Assembly: GCF_019977335.1 (NCBI RefSeq)
Contig: NZ_AP024653.1
Coordinates: forward strand, 1,488,001 to 1,552,000
Direction: 5' to 3'
Length of the DNA stretch: 64,000 bases
Source of the DNA: Arthrobacter sp. NicSoilB4
Lineage (GTDB): Bacteria; Actinomycetota; Actinomycetes; Actinomycetales; Micrococcaceae
Shown one piece after another: positions 55,301 through 62,801 of the stretch (position 1 is its first letter; every line of letters begins with the position of its first letter). The notes under the pieces were generated by a model that was not told where the DNA came from, did not search any database, and saw nothing but the letters and a program-made list of their open reading frames with translations. A program made the position numbers and the translations under genes.

Positions 55301-55886
55301 CCACCCGCTGCAGGGGCTGGAGGGGCTGCTGAGCCAGCACGCCGACCAGTCCATCACCTCGCTCATCGCAGAGGACGGCCCGCACGACGGCGCCATCGTC
55401 ACCATCGCCGGCATGATCACCTCACTCAGCCGGCGGATCGCGAAGGCGAGCGGCAACGCCTACGCCCGCGCGGAGATCGAGGACCTCGGCGGTTCCGTCG
55501 AGGTCATGTTCTTCGGCCAGGTCTACGGCCCCATCGCGTCCGTGCTGGCCGAGGACCTGATTGTGGTGGTCAAGGGGCGGCTGCAGCGCCGCGATGACGG
55601 CGCCGTCGCCCTCAACTGCATGGAACTCTCCGTCCCGGACCTCAGCGAGGGACTCAACGGGCCCCTGGTGATCACCATGGCGACGCACAAGGCGACCGAG
55701 GCCGTCGTGACCGAGCTCGGGGACGTGCTGCGGACCCACCGCGGCAAGTCCGAGGTCCGGCTGCACCTGCAGGGCGACTCGAGGGTGGAGGTCATGGGCC
55801 TGCCTGTGCATCTGCGGGTCAACCCCAGCCCGTCCCTGTTCGGGGACCTGAAGGTTCTCCTCGGCCCCACGTGCCTGGACAACTGA
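52329..55886 (+). CDS. dnaE: DNA polymerase III alpha subunit DnaE1
   Basis: Replicative polymerase catalytic subunit. The N-terminal PHP domain begins VHLHNHTEYSMLDGAARL; in actinobacteria this domain supplies proofreading. The polymerase active site appears in GRGSGAGSMVAYAM and MPDFDVDFDDRRR, KMDFLGLRNLT follows, then IVYQEQVMAVAQ and the OB-fold region near 1000-1090. 1185 residues, typical for DnaE1. The GTG start is supported by the -10 element six bases upstream. Confidence 0.97.
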   Translation: MTSSNNSFVHLHNHTEYSMLDGAARLGELFDETERLGMPALATTDHGYLFGAFDFWKRATDQGIKPIIGVEAYVTPGTARGDKTRVRWGEENQRKDDISGGGSYTHMTLLSYNNVGMRNLFRASSIASLDSVFGKWPRLDRELLNTYSEGLIATTGCPSGEVQTRLRLGQYREAVEAAAEFRDIFGAENYFCELMDHGLDIERRVTGDLLRLAKELNLPLVATNDLHYTHEHDAKAHEALLAIQSGSTLLEPTYDNGGSRFAFSGSGYYLKSPQEMRELFRDHPDACDNTLLIAERCEVSFNTGANYMPRFPCPEGEDETSWLVKEVDKGLRYRYPKGIPDKVRTQADYELGVINSMGFPGYFLVVADFINWAKNNGIRVGPGRGSGAGSMVAYAMRITDLDPLHHGLIFERFLNPDRVSMPDFDVDFDDRRRSEVIDYVTRKYGDERVAMIVTYGTIKTKQALKDSSRVLGYPFSMGETLTKALPPAVMAKDIPLADIQNKDSKRYSEAADFRQLIATDPEAAKVFETALGIEGLKRQWGVHAAGVIMSSDPIIDVIPIMRRFQDGQVITQFDYPTSEGLGLIKMDFLGLRNLTIISDALENIKMNRGVDLDLESLELDDAASYELLARGDTLGVFQLDGGPMRSLLKLMKPDNFEDISAVLALYRPGPMGANAHTDYALRKNKIQEVIPIHPELEEPLAEILGGTYGLIVYQEQVMAVAQKLAGYTLGQADILRRAMGKKKKSELDKQFAGFSQGMQDNGYSMAAVKTLWDILLPFSDYAFNKAHSAAYGVISYWTAYLKAHYAPEYMAALLTSVGDDKDKSAIYLNECRRMGITVLPPDVNESALNFTPVGNDIRFGMGAIRNVGVNAVEAMVVAREKEGAYTSFKDYLMKVPAVVCNKRTIESLIKAGAFDSLNHHRRALAMIHEEAIDSVITLKRNEAIGQFDLFAGFDEAESEASLSIEIPDLPEWEKKDKLSFERDMLGLYVSDHPLQGLEGLLSQHADQSITSLIAEDGPHDGAIVTIAGMITSLSRRIAKASGNAYARAEIEDLGGSVEVMFFGQVYGPIASVLAEDLIVVVKGRLQRRDDGAVALNCMELSVPDLSEGLNGPLVITMATHKATEAVVTELGDVLRTHRGKSEVRLHLQGDSRVEVMGLPVHLRVNPSPSLFGDLKVLLGPTCLDN

Positions 55887-55909
55887 TCCGCAAGAGGCAG
55901 CGCGTCAGC

Positions 55910-55966
55910 CGAGGTGGCAGTTGATGCCCTTGCCGCTCAAGGACACGGGCATCAACTGTTGCCTCG
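55910..55966. terminator. Terminator between dnaE and the flavin reductase-like gene
   Basis: 20-bp imperfect arms with a perfect 12-bp inner part (CAGTTGATGCCC, 55918-55929, with 55947-55958) and a 17-nt loop, between convergent stops. Confidence 0.7.
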
Positions 55967-55976
55967 AAACGGCCGC

Positions 55977-56477
55977 TCAGATCTCGTAATCGAGCGGCGC
56001 GGGCTGGCCGTAAGCGCCGGAGTGGTAGAGCAGCGGCGCGCCGTCCGCGCCCACTTCACCCTCCACGACCTCGACCACCACCACGGCGTTGTTTTCGAAA
56101 GACAGCCGCATCTGGACCTTGCCGATCAGCCAGCCGGCAACGCCATTGAGGATCGGCACGTCGTGGGGACCCAGTGCCCAGTGGTCGCCCTCGAAGCGGT
56201 TGCTGGTGCGCGCAAAGCGGTCGGCAAGATCCTGGTTCTCCAGTCCCAGCATGTGGACCCCGATGTAGGTCGTGTTGGCCACCGCCGGCCAGGAGCTGGA
56301 GGTCCGGGCCATGTTGAAGGTAAACCGGGGCGGCTTTGCCGAGAGGGAGGCCACGGACGTGGCCGTGAAGCCGAAGGGGACGCCGTTGTAGTTGGCGGTG
56401 ATGATGGCCACGCCGGCGGCGTGCCGGCGGAACATTTCCCGGAAAGTTCCCTCGAAGGCTTGGTCCTCTGTGGCCAC
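55977..56477 (-). CDS. Flavin reductase-like domain protein
   Basis: Member of the FMN-binding flavin reductase domain family, which supply reduced flavin to monooxygenases. The 166 residues start at GTG (VATEDQAFEGTFREMFRRHAAGVAIIT), and FGFTATSVASLSAKPPRFTFNM is the flavin-binding part; the C-terminus ends YGQPAPLDYEI. No partner monooxygenase lies next to it, so the physiological role is open. It diverges from the membrane protein at 56644. Confidence 0.82.
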   Translation of the reverse strand: MATEDQAFEGTFREMFRRHAAGVAIITANYNGVPFGFTATSVASLSAKPPRFTFNMARTSSSWPAVANTTYIGVHMLGLENQDLADRFARTSNRFEGDHWALGPHDVPILNGVAGWLIGKVQMRLSFENNAVVVVEVVEGEVGADGAPLLYHSGAYGQPAPLDYEI

Positions 56478-56630
56478 TGCTATCCAACTCCCTGCTGTAC
56501 GTGTGTGGTGTTCCTACCCTGCCAGCGTATTCCGCCTGGTGTGGGCCGCGGAACTGGGGTACCCACGGCGTCATGTGGGCCGTCGTCCGGGGACGCGCGG
56601 TGTTATGTGCCCGGCAGGCGTAAAGGTTGT

Positions 56631-56636
56631 TAAGGT
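56631..56636 (+). promoter_or_regulatory. -10 element before the membrane protein gene at 56644
   Basis: TAAGGT lies 7 nt before the ATG; probably leaderless. Confidence 0.4.
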
Positions 56637-56643
56637 TTGTTGC

Positions 56644-57258
56644 ATGACACAGCCCGCAGTGCACGGCCGGTTCCCGCAGGACGCTCCACACCAAACCCCG
56701 CAGCAAACACCGCTCGACGCCGCCCGGACTCCGGCGCCGGGTGCGGCCGGCAGCGCCGTCACGTGGCGGAAGGCGGCCATCATTGCCGCCGCGGGCATCC
56801 CGGTGGGACTGCTGTGGTGGCTCCTTGCCCCCTCGGGGCTGAACCTGCTGTCCGGCAATCCGGAGTTGCGGAGCGGCGGCAACACCGAGGGTTGGCTGCC
56901 GCGGGACCTGGTCCTGGCGGGACTGTTCCTGCTCGCCGGCTGCATTTCAGGCGCAGTGGCCTCCGGCACCAAGCACTCCGGGCCGTCGGGGCGGGACGTT
57001 CTCTTGGCGGTGGGTGCCGGGGCCGTGGGTGCCCTCGCGGCCTGGGGGACCGGCGTGCTGTGCGGCCTGTGGTGGGCGGCGCCGGAGGACACCTCGGCCA
57101 ATGCCAGTATCGCCTTCTCCCTGCGGTCGTTCGCCGTCCTGGCGATCTGGCCGGCAGCCGCCGCGCTGACCCTCTTCCTGAACACCGTCTTCGCAACACC
57201 GGCGCCCGGGGCCCGGCACGGGGCGGCGGAACAACCCTCAACGCAAAGCCCGGAGTAA
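56644..57258 (+). CDS. Hypothetical membrane protein
   Basis: No family recognised. From ATG 56644 the 204-residue product has a Gln/Pro/Ala-rich cytoplasmic N-terminus, then four hydrophobic segments (about 42-60, 82-102, 116-138, 157-178) and a short C-terminal tail. Between helix 1 and 2 is an extracytoplasmic loop (SGLNLLSGNPELRSGGNTEG). The frame extends 84 codons upstream, but those would overlap the divergent gene and the likely promoter. Topology resembles small actinobacterial proteins of unknown function. Confidence 0.75.
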   Translation: MTQPAVHGRFPQDAPHQTPQQTPLDAARTPAPGAAGSAVTWRKAAIIAAAGIPVGLLWWLLAPSGLNLLSGNPELRSGGNTEGWLPRDLVLAGLFLLAGCISGAVASGTKHSGPSGRDVLLAVGAGAVGALAAWGTGVLCGLWWAAPEDTSANASIAFSLRSFAVLAIWPAAAALTLFLNTVFATPAPGARHGAAEQPSTQSPE

Positions 57259-57286
57259 CGGGGACGGGACCCGCCCGGCCGGTGCG

Positions 57287-57292
57287 TAAAAT
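57287..57292 (+). promoter_or_regulatory. -10 element of a leaderless hisD transcript
   Basis: TAAAAT, six bases (GAACGG), then GTG 57299. Confidence 0.6.
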
Positions 57293-57298
57293 GAACGG

Positions 57299-58720
57299 GT
57301 GACCCCTTCAGCTGACAGCACCGTACCCTCCGATACCGTGCCCTCCGATACCGTGCCCTCCGTTTCCGCGCGGCGGGGCAACGGCGATCTCGACTTCCGC
57401 ACCGTCGATCTCCGTGGCCAGCGGCTTACCCTCGCCGGCCTCCGCGCCGCCGTGCCCCGGGCGCAGGCCGGCACCATGGCTGATGCTGAGCACAAAGTCC
57501 TGGACATCATCGACGCCGTCCGAAACCGCGGCTTCGAAGCACTCAGCGAGCTGGCCCGGACCTTCGACGGCGTCGAGCAGGTCCACCCGAGGGTCCCCGC
57601 CGAAGCGCTGGCCGGCGCGCTTGCCGGGCTCGATCCCGCCGTGCGGGCGGCACTGGAAGAGTCCATCCGGCGTGCCCGGGTCTTTGCCGACGCCCAGCGC
57701 CCGGCGGACACCGACGTCGAACTCGGCGAAGGCGCGGTGGTCAGCCAGAACTGGGTCCCCGTGGCGCGGGTGGGCCTCTACGTCCCCGGCGGCCTGGCGG
57801 TCTACCCGTCCTCCGTGATCATGAACGTCGTCCCGGCCCTTGCCGCCGGCGTCGAATCCATCGCCCTGGCCTCTCCTCCGCAGAAGGACTTCGGCGGCCT
57901 TCCGCACCCCACGATCCTTGCCGCGGCGTGCCTGCTCGGGATCGACGAGGTCTACGCGATTGGCGGCGCCCAGGCCATCGCGGCCTTCGCCTACGGCATC
58001 CCCGCCGAGGGGGACAATGCCGGGCTGGACCCGGTCGACGTCGTCACCGGCCCGGGCAACGTCTTCGTTGCCACGGCAAAACGCCTGGTCAAGGGCGTCG
58101 TGGGCATCGACTCCGAGGCTGGCACCACCGAGATTGCGATCCTGGCGGACGACACCGCGCAGCCGGGACTGGTCGCCGCGGACCTGATCAGCCAGGCCGA
58201 GCACGACCCCAAGGCGGCGTCCGTGCTGATCACGGACTCGGAGGCACTCGCCGCCTCTGTTCGCGTGGAACTGGCCCGCCAGGCGTCAGCGACCAAGCAC
58301 GGCCTCCGGGTCCGCGAGGCGCTCTCAGGTCCGCAGTCCGGCGTCGTGATGGTCGACGACCTCGAACAGGGCATCGCGGCGTGCAACGCCTACGCGGCCG
58401 AACACCTGGAAATCATGACGGCGGACGCGGCTGCCGTCGCGGGCCGGATCCGCAGTGCCGGAGCAATCTTCGTGGGGGACTACAGCCCCGTCAGCCTCGG
58501 CGACTATTGCGCCGGCTCCAACCACGTGCTGCCGACCAGCGGCACGGCGGCGTTCTCCTCGGGGCTGAACGTGACCACTTTCCTGCGCGCCATCCAGGTG
58601 GTCAACTACACCCGTGCCGCCCTGGCGGAAGTCAGCGCTCACATCGTCAGCCTGTCGGGGGCGGAGGACCTGCCGGCCCACGGCGAGGCGGTCACAGCCC
58701 GGTTCGCTGCGGGCGCCTAA
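57299..58720 (+). CDS. hisD: Histidinol dehydrogenase
   Basis: Zn-dependent enzyme that makes L-histidine from L-histidinol in two NAD-linked oxidations. Family motifs [32 protein letters not shown] and DVVTGPGN are present, as are [10 protein letters not shown] and the His/Asp metal site region AEHLEIM. 473 residues; the N-terminus carries a short repeat [13 protein letters not shown] (10-bp-scale duplication at 57325-57362). hisC and others are not within 5 kb downstream, where nrdR follows instead. Confidence 0.95.
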   Translation: MTPSADSTVPSDTVPSDTVPSVSARRGNGDLDFRTVDLRGQRLTLAGLRAAVPRAQAGTMADAEHKVLDIIDAVRNRGFEALSELARTFDGVEQVHPRVPAEALAGALAGLDPAVRAALEESIRRARVFADAQRPADTDVELGEGAVVSQNWVPVARVGLYVPGGLAVYPSSVIMNVVPALAAGVESIALASPPQKDFGGLPHPTILAAACLLGIDEVYAIGGAQAIAAFAYGIPAEGDNAGLDPVDVVTGPGNVFVATAKRLVKGVVGIDSEAGTTEIAILADDTAQPGLVAADLISQAEHDPKAASVLITDSEALAASVRVELARQASATKHGLRVREALSGPQSGVVMVDDLEQGIAACNAYAAEHLEIMTADAAAVAGRIRSAGAIFVGDYSPVSLGDYCAGSNHVLPTSGTAAFSSGLNVTTFLRAIQVVNYTRAALAEVSAHIVSLSGAEDLPAHGEAVTARFAAGA

Positions 58721-58825
58721 CCACAACATGTAGTAATTACAGGCTTGTTATTCAGCTATATCTAGTCGTAAACTGAAGATACGTTCCGTCAGGGATTGCC
58801 AGCTTGCGACAGGGGAGGAAACGAC

Positions 58826-59317
58826 GTGTATTGCCCGTTCTGCCGTAACCCTGATTCCCGCGTGGTGGACAGCAGGATCGCCGACGACGGCTCAGCGATC
58901 AGGCGCCGCCGGCAGTGCCCCGAATGCGGACGCCGCTTCACGACTGTCGAAACCACCAGCCTCACAGTGATCAAGCGGTCCGGCGTCGGCGAGCCCTTCA
59001 GCCGCAGCAAGGTCATCAACGGCGTCCGCAAGGCCTGCCAGGGCCGTCCGGTCACCGAAGACGACCTGGCCCTGCTCGCGCAGGAAGTCGAGGAAGCCAT
59101 CCGGGCCTCCGGCGCCGCGGAAATCGACGCGCACGAAGTCGGCCTGGCCATCCTCAACCCGCTGCAGAAACTCGACGAGGTCGCCTACCTGCGCTTCGCG
59201 AGCGTCTACCAGGCCTTCGAGTCACTCGAAGACTTCGAATCCGCCATCTCCCTGCTCCGCCACGAGGCCGAGACCAAGGGGCGCGAAGGCACCAGCCAGC
59301 AGAAGAGCCCGCTCTAG
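58826..59317 (+). CDS. nrdR: Transcriptional repressor NrdR
   Basis: Nucleotide-sensing repressor of ribonucleotide reductase genes. Zinc ribbon cysteines are at 3, 6, 31 and 34 (VYCPFC, CPEC); the ATP-cone covers about 46-136 with [19 protein letters not shown] 58826 follows GGGGAGGAAACGAC and gives 163 residues; an earlier in-frame start at 58796 has no ribosome site. The upstream region is AT-rich (58720-58790) but no clear NrdR box pair was identified. Confidence 0.96.
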   Translation: MYCPFCRNPDSRVVDSRIADDGSAIRRRRQCPECGRRFTTVETTSLTVIKRSGVGEPFSRSKVINGVRKACQGRPVTEDDLALLAQEVEEAIRASGAAEIDAHEVGLAILNPLQKLDEVAYLRFASVYQAFESLEDFESAISLLRHEAETKGREGTSQQKSPL

Positions 59318-59332
59318 TTCTGCCCACAGACT

Positions 59333-59372
59333 CCGGTGGTGGCAGCGGAGGGGAAGCCGCAGCCACCACCGG
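59333..59372. terminator. Bidirectional terminator between nrdR and SDR
   Basis: 16-bp stem with one mismatch (CCGGTGGTGGCAGCGG on the left) and an 8-nt loop between convergent stops at 59317 and 59429. Confidence 0.75.
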
Positions 59373-59428
59373 CACCAATCTCCTTGTCCGCTCCGCGGTG
59401 ACAGGACCACGCCGCCTCGACAGTAGAG

Positions 59429-60187
59429 TCAGCGGCCGCCGGAGACCGGCAGCACGGCCCCGGTGATGTAGCCGGCCTCGCCGGAGAGCAGCCAGAGCAC
59501 CGCAGCGGCTACTTCATCCGGTTCGGCGCCCCGGCCCATGGGAATCGTGGGATTGAGCCGCTCCACCCGGTCCGGCATCCCTGCGGCCGCATGCAATCCC
59601 GTGTTGGTGCTGCCCGGAGCCACACAATTCACCCGAATGCCCTGCGCGGCGACCTCGGCCGCGAGCCCCGCCGTCAGCACATCGACCGCACCCTTGGACG
59701 CCGCATAGTGCACCCAGGTTCCCGGCGAGCCTGCCTTAGTGGCGGTCGAGGAGATGTTGATGATTGAGCCGCCACGGCCGCCCCGCTCCGTGCTGAGCCG
59801 TCTTACGGCCTCCTGGCAGACATAGACGACGCCGGCGACGTTGACGTCGAGCACGCGCCGGATGGTCGCGGCAGGGACGTCCGTGAGGGGGCCGATCAGG
59901 TTGCCGGTGATGCCGGCGTTGTTCACGACGGCGGCAAGGGTCCCCAGTGCCGCAGCCGCATCGAACAGCCGCGTGACGGCCGCCGGGTCGCTGACGTCGG
60001 CCCGGACGGCCACCGCAACGCCGCCGGCGGCGGTTATGCCTTCCACCGTGGAGTCGGCGCCGGCGGCGTCGGCGGAATAGTTCACCACCACGGCATACCC
60101 GGCGCGGGCGGCACGTTGTGCCACCGCCGCGCCGATGCCCCGGCTGGCGCCCGTGACGATGACAACCCCGGGCGCCGGTTCTGTCAT
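59429..60187 (-). CDS. Short-chain dehydrogenase/reductase (SDR)
   Basis: NAD(P)-dependent oxidoreductase of unknown substrate. The Rossmann loop TGASRGIG spans residues 12-19, NNAGITG follows, and the catalytic set Ser (ISSTATKAG), Tyr-x3-Lys (HYAASKGAVD) is complete. The C-terminus GYITGAVLPVSGGR fits the FabG-like group; 252 residues. It starts 4 bp after the polyphosphate glucokinase, so both are probably on one transcript. Confidence 0.88.
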   Translation of the reverse strand: MTEPAPGVVIVTGASRGIGAAVAQRAARAGYAVVVNYSADAAGADSTVEGITAAGGVAVAVRADVSDPAAVTRLFDAAAALGTLAAVVNNAGITGNLIGPLTDVPAATIRRVLDVNVAGVVYVCQEAVRRLSTERGGRGGSIINISSTATKAGSPGTWVHYAASKGAVDVLTAGLAAEVAAQGIRVNCVAPGSTNTGLHAAAGMPDRVERLNPTIPMGRGAEPDEVAAAVLWLLSGEAGYITGAVLPVSGGR

Positions 60188-60191
60188 GGTG

Positions 60192-60995
60192 CTACTTGGC
60201 CAGTTTGTGCTTCAGTGCGATCTCCAGCGCGGCGCCGACGATGCCGGCGTCGTTCTTCAGCTCCGCCGGGACAATCGGCGTGCGCAGCTGAAGCCGCGGC
60301 AGGTATTCGTCGGCGCGCTTGGAGATGCCGCCGCCGACGATGAACAGTTCGGGGGAGAAGAGGAATTCCACGTGGGAGAAGTACCGCTGCAGCAGCACGC
60401 TGTACTCTTCCCAGCTGAGGCCGTCCCGCTCGCGGGCTACGGCCGAAGCCTTGGATTCGGCGTCGAACCCGTCAATCTCCAGGTGGCCGAGCTCTGCGTT
60501 CGGGACGAGCTTGCCGTCGAAGATGAAAGCGGATCCGATCCCGGTGCCGAGCGTGATGACCAGCACGGTCCCCTTCACGAACTCGCCGGCGCCGAAGCGT
60601 GCCTCCGCGAGGCCGGCGGCGTCGGCGTCGTTGATGACCTCCACGGGACGGCCCAACCGCGCGGTCAGCATGGCATCGATGTCCATCTCCAGCCACGATT
60701 TGTCCACATTGGCGGCGGAGTGGACCACGCCATGCTGGATGATGCCGGGGAAGGTGACGCCCACGGGCGAATCGGGGGCCGGCGCGTCGGGCCGGGCGGA
60801 CAGCGTGGCCACAACCTGGGCCACGACCTCGGCCACGGATTCCGGCGTGGAGGGCTGCGGGGTGGGAATGCGCAGGCGGTCACCGATCAGCTTGCCCTTT
60901 TTCAGGTCCACGATCCCGCCCTTGATCCCGGTGCCGCCGATGTCAATGCCGATCAGCGGGGCGTTCTTCTTCGACTTCTCGTCCTTCTTGGCCAA
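60192..60995 (-). CDS. ppgK: Polyphosphate glucokinase (ROK family)
   Basis: Phosphorylates glucose with inorganic polyphosphate (and usually ATP). IGIDIGGTGIKGG near the N-terminus with the polyphosphate-class features, EVINDADAAGLAEA and TLGTGIGSAFI are present; it lacks the CxCGxxGCxE zinc site of ATP-type ROK kinases, as expected for this branch. 267 residues from TTG 60995, chosen because no ATG or GTG fits nearby; that makes the start less certain. A Lys-rich N-terminus (MAKKDEKSKK) precedes the fold. It sits between map and the SDR gene. Confidence 0.9.
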   Translation of the reverse strand: MAKKDEKSKKNAPLIGIDIGGTGIKGGIVDLKKGKLIGDRLRIPTPQPSTPESVAEVVAQVVATLSARPDAPAPDSPVGVTFPGIIQHGVVHSAANVDKSWLEMDIDAMLTARLGRPVEVINDADAAGLAEARFGAGEFVKGTVLVITLGTGIGSAFIFDGKLVPNAELGHLEIDGFDAESKASAVARERDGLSWEEYSVLLQRYFSHVEFLFSPELFIVGGGISKRADEYLPRLQLRTPIVPAELKNDAGIVGAALEIALKHKLAK

Positions 60996-61084
60996 TGTGG
61001 TTCCGTTCGTGGCAGGGGGCGGGGCTGGGAGTGTGCGGCCCAGGGCCGACGGGCGAAGACCGGGATCTTCTGGTGGAGCGGTAC

Positions 61085-61963
61085 TCAGGGGAGGGTCAGG
61101 ACTTCGGCGCCTGACTCCGTGACAAGCAGGGTGTGCTCGAACTGCGCGGTGCGTTTGTGGTCACGGGTGACGACGGTCCAGTCGTCGGACCACATGTCCC
61201 AGTCCACGGTGCCGAGCGTCAGCATGGGCTCGATCGTGAAGACCATGCCGGCCTCGATGACCGTGTTGTAGGCGGGGGCGGCGTCGTAGTGGGGGATGAT
61301 CAGGCCGGTATGGAACGCCTCGCCGACGCCGTGCCCGGTGAAGTCGCGGACGACGCCGTAGCCGAAGCGCTTGGCGTAGGACTCGATGGTGCGGCCGATC
61401 ACGTTGATTTCGCGTCCCGGTGCCACGGCCCGGATGGCGCGGTTCAGGGATTCCTGGGTGCGCTCGACGAGCAGCCGGGATTCCTCATCGACGTCGCCGA
61501 CCAGGAAAGTGTAGTTGGTGTCGCCGTGCACGCCGCCAATGAAAGCCGTGATGTCGATGTTGAGGATGTCGCCGTCCTGGACCACGGTGGTGTCCGGAAT
61601 GCCGTGGCAGATGACTTCGTTCAATGACGAGCACAGGGACTTCGGGAAACCCCGGTAGCCGAGGGTGGAAGGGTATGCCTTGTGGTCGAGCAGGAATTCA
61701 TGGCCCACACGGTCCAGCTGGTCCGTGGTGACGCCGGGCTCGATGTGCTTGCCGACCTCAACGATGGCCTGGGCGGCAATCCTCGAAGCCGTGCGGATCT
61801 TCTCGATGGTCTCAGCCGTCTTGACCTCGGAGCCGGTGAACTTGGCCGGCCCGGGTTTGCCCACATATTCGGGGCGCGGGATCGACGCCGGAACGGGGAG
61901 CTGCGGGCTGACTGTTCCCGGGACCAGGGTGCCGATGGGTGCAGTCGAGGCTAGAGAAGGCAT
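61085..61963 (-). CDS. map: Methionine aminopeptidase (type I)
   Basis: Removes N-terminal methionine from nascent proteins. The five metal ligands are seen in ILNIDITA (D), HGDTNYTF (D), [11 protein letters not shown] (H), FTIEPML (E) and AQFEHTLLV (E). I choose ATG 61963 (292 residues) over an upstream start at 62032; it lies six bases after TATGAT, a -10 box, implying leaderless translation. The N-terminal extension of about 45 residues ([22 protein letters not shown]) is a proline-rich linker common in actinobacterial Map. It diverges from the SPOR-like gene. Confidence 0.95.
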   Translation of the reverse strand: MPSLASTAPIGTLVPGTVSPQLPVPASIPRPEYVGKPGPAKFTGSEVKTAETIEKIRTASRIAAQAIVEVGKHIEPGVTTDQLDRVGHEFLLDHKAYPSTLGYRGFPKSLCSSLNEVICHGIPDTTVVQDGDILNIDITAFIGGVHGDTNYTFLVGDVDEESRLLVERTQESLNRAIRAVAPGREINVIGRTIESYAKRFGYGVVRDFTGHGVGEAFHTGLIIPHYDAAPAYNTVIEAGMVFTIEPMLTLGTVDWDMWSDDWTVVTRDHKRTAQFEHTLLVTESGAEVLTLP

Positions 61964-61969
61964 AGATTG

Positions 61970-61975
61970 ATCATA
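61970..61975 (-). promoter_or_regulatory. -10 element of a leaderless map transcript
   Basis: On the minus strand TATGAT, six bases, then ATG at 61963. Confidence 0.6.
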
Positions 61976-62034
61976 TAAGGCGATGCCGGAGGCAGATAAA
62001 CAAACGCCAAGAATCATCAGCGCAAGGAGCATCG

Positions 62035-62202
62035 ATGCCGGAGTACTGGTACAACGTCAACACGCACGAGGTGGAAGAGGACGCCATGTCCGACTGGAGC
62101 CAGCTGATTGGCCCCTACAAGACGCGGGAAGAAGCCGAACACGCCCTGGAGAAGGTCAAGGCACGCAACGAATCCTGGGAAAAGGGCGACGAAGACGACT
62201 AG
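62035..62202 (+). CDS. Small SPOR-like protein, 55 residues
   Basis: A very short gene supported by codon use, an AAGGAG site (62024-62029) 5 nt before ATG 62035 and a clean stop. The product begins [16 protein letters not shown] and continues with [21 protein letters not shown], the pattern of the second half of a SPOR fold (strand G-PY-K followed by a helix with EEA and ALE). It is soluble and acidic at the end (EKGDEDD). Actinobacterial genomes carry such short SPOR-containing proteins beside map; function unknown. Confidence 0.75.
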   Translation: MPEYWYNVNTHEVEEDAMSDWSQLIGPYKTREEAEHALEKVKARNESWEKGDEDD

Positions 62203-62211
62203 CGCCGGCAG

Positions 62212-62745
62212 ATGAGCGGGCTGATCCTGGTCAACGGTCTTCCGGGGTCCGGCAAGACGACCCTTGCCCGGGAGCTGGCCGCCGCGCTGGAACTGCCGCT
62301 GTTCTCCAAGGACGCCTACAAGGAGTGCTTGTGGGACAGCGCCCGGCCGCCGGGCGCGGCGGAATCGACAGCGCTGGGGCGCCGTGCGCTGGAGCTGATG
62401 TGGGCCGGGATCGCCGCCGCAAAAGGGCCGGCCGTCGTCGAATCCTTCTGGTTCGCGCCCCGGGACCTGGAATTCCTGCGCTCCGATCTCCGGGGCGCAG
62501 GCAGGACGGTGGCGGCGGAAGTCTGGTGCGCGCTGGATCCGGCCGCTGCGAGGCAGCGCTGCCGGAACCGTGACCGTCATCCCGTGCACCACGCCGCGCA
62601 TGACGACGACGACGTCTGGTCCCGGTGGGTCCAGGAGGCCGGTCCGCTGGGGCTGGGACCGGTGCTGGAAGTTAGCACCGAACGCCCTGTCGACGTGCCG
62701 CCGGTTCGCCGGGAGCTGGATGAGCTGCTGGTGCACGGGGACTGA
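62212..62745 (+). CDS. Small P-loop kinase-like protein
   Basis: ATP-binding protein of 177 residues with Walker A NGLPGSGKTTLA at about 8-19 and a DxxR-like lid region (CRNRDRHPVH). Similar small kinases act on nucleosides, gluconate, or antibiotics; nothing here decides which. The N-terminal layout (LILVNGLPGSGKTT, then SKDAYKECLW with a possible substrate-binding KD) resembles the AAA_33/zeta-toxin-like and chloramphenicol phosphotransferase group. It starts 9 bp after the SPOR-like gene and reads the same way. Confidence 0.75.
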   Translation: MSGLILVNGLPGSGKTTLARELAAALELPLFSKDAYKECLWDSARPPGAAESTALGRRALELMWAGIAAAKGPAVVESFWFAPRDLEFLRSDLRGAGRTVAAEVWCALDPAAARQRCRNRDRHPVHHAAHDDDDVWSRWVQEAGPLGLGPVLEVSTERPVDVPPVRRELDELLVHGD

Positions 62746-62801
62746 ATTTCTCACCCGGCGCGGATGAGGGCCGGCCGTTGGCGCCCGGCCATACTGGGGA
62801 A

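Noticed and set aside
52062..55385. Minus-strand open frame of over 1100 codons opposite dnaE
   Set aside because: It is antisense to a firmly identified gene, has no recognisable motifs and reflects the third-position GC bias of this genome. The same applies to 31808-34486 and 34490-37555.
58721..58825. NrdR boxes in front of nrdR
   Set aside because: AT-rich words such as ACAACATGTAGT are present, but no pair with the expected spacing could be supported.
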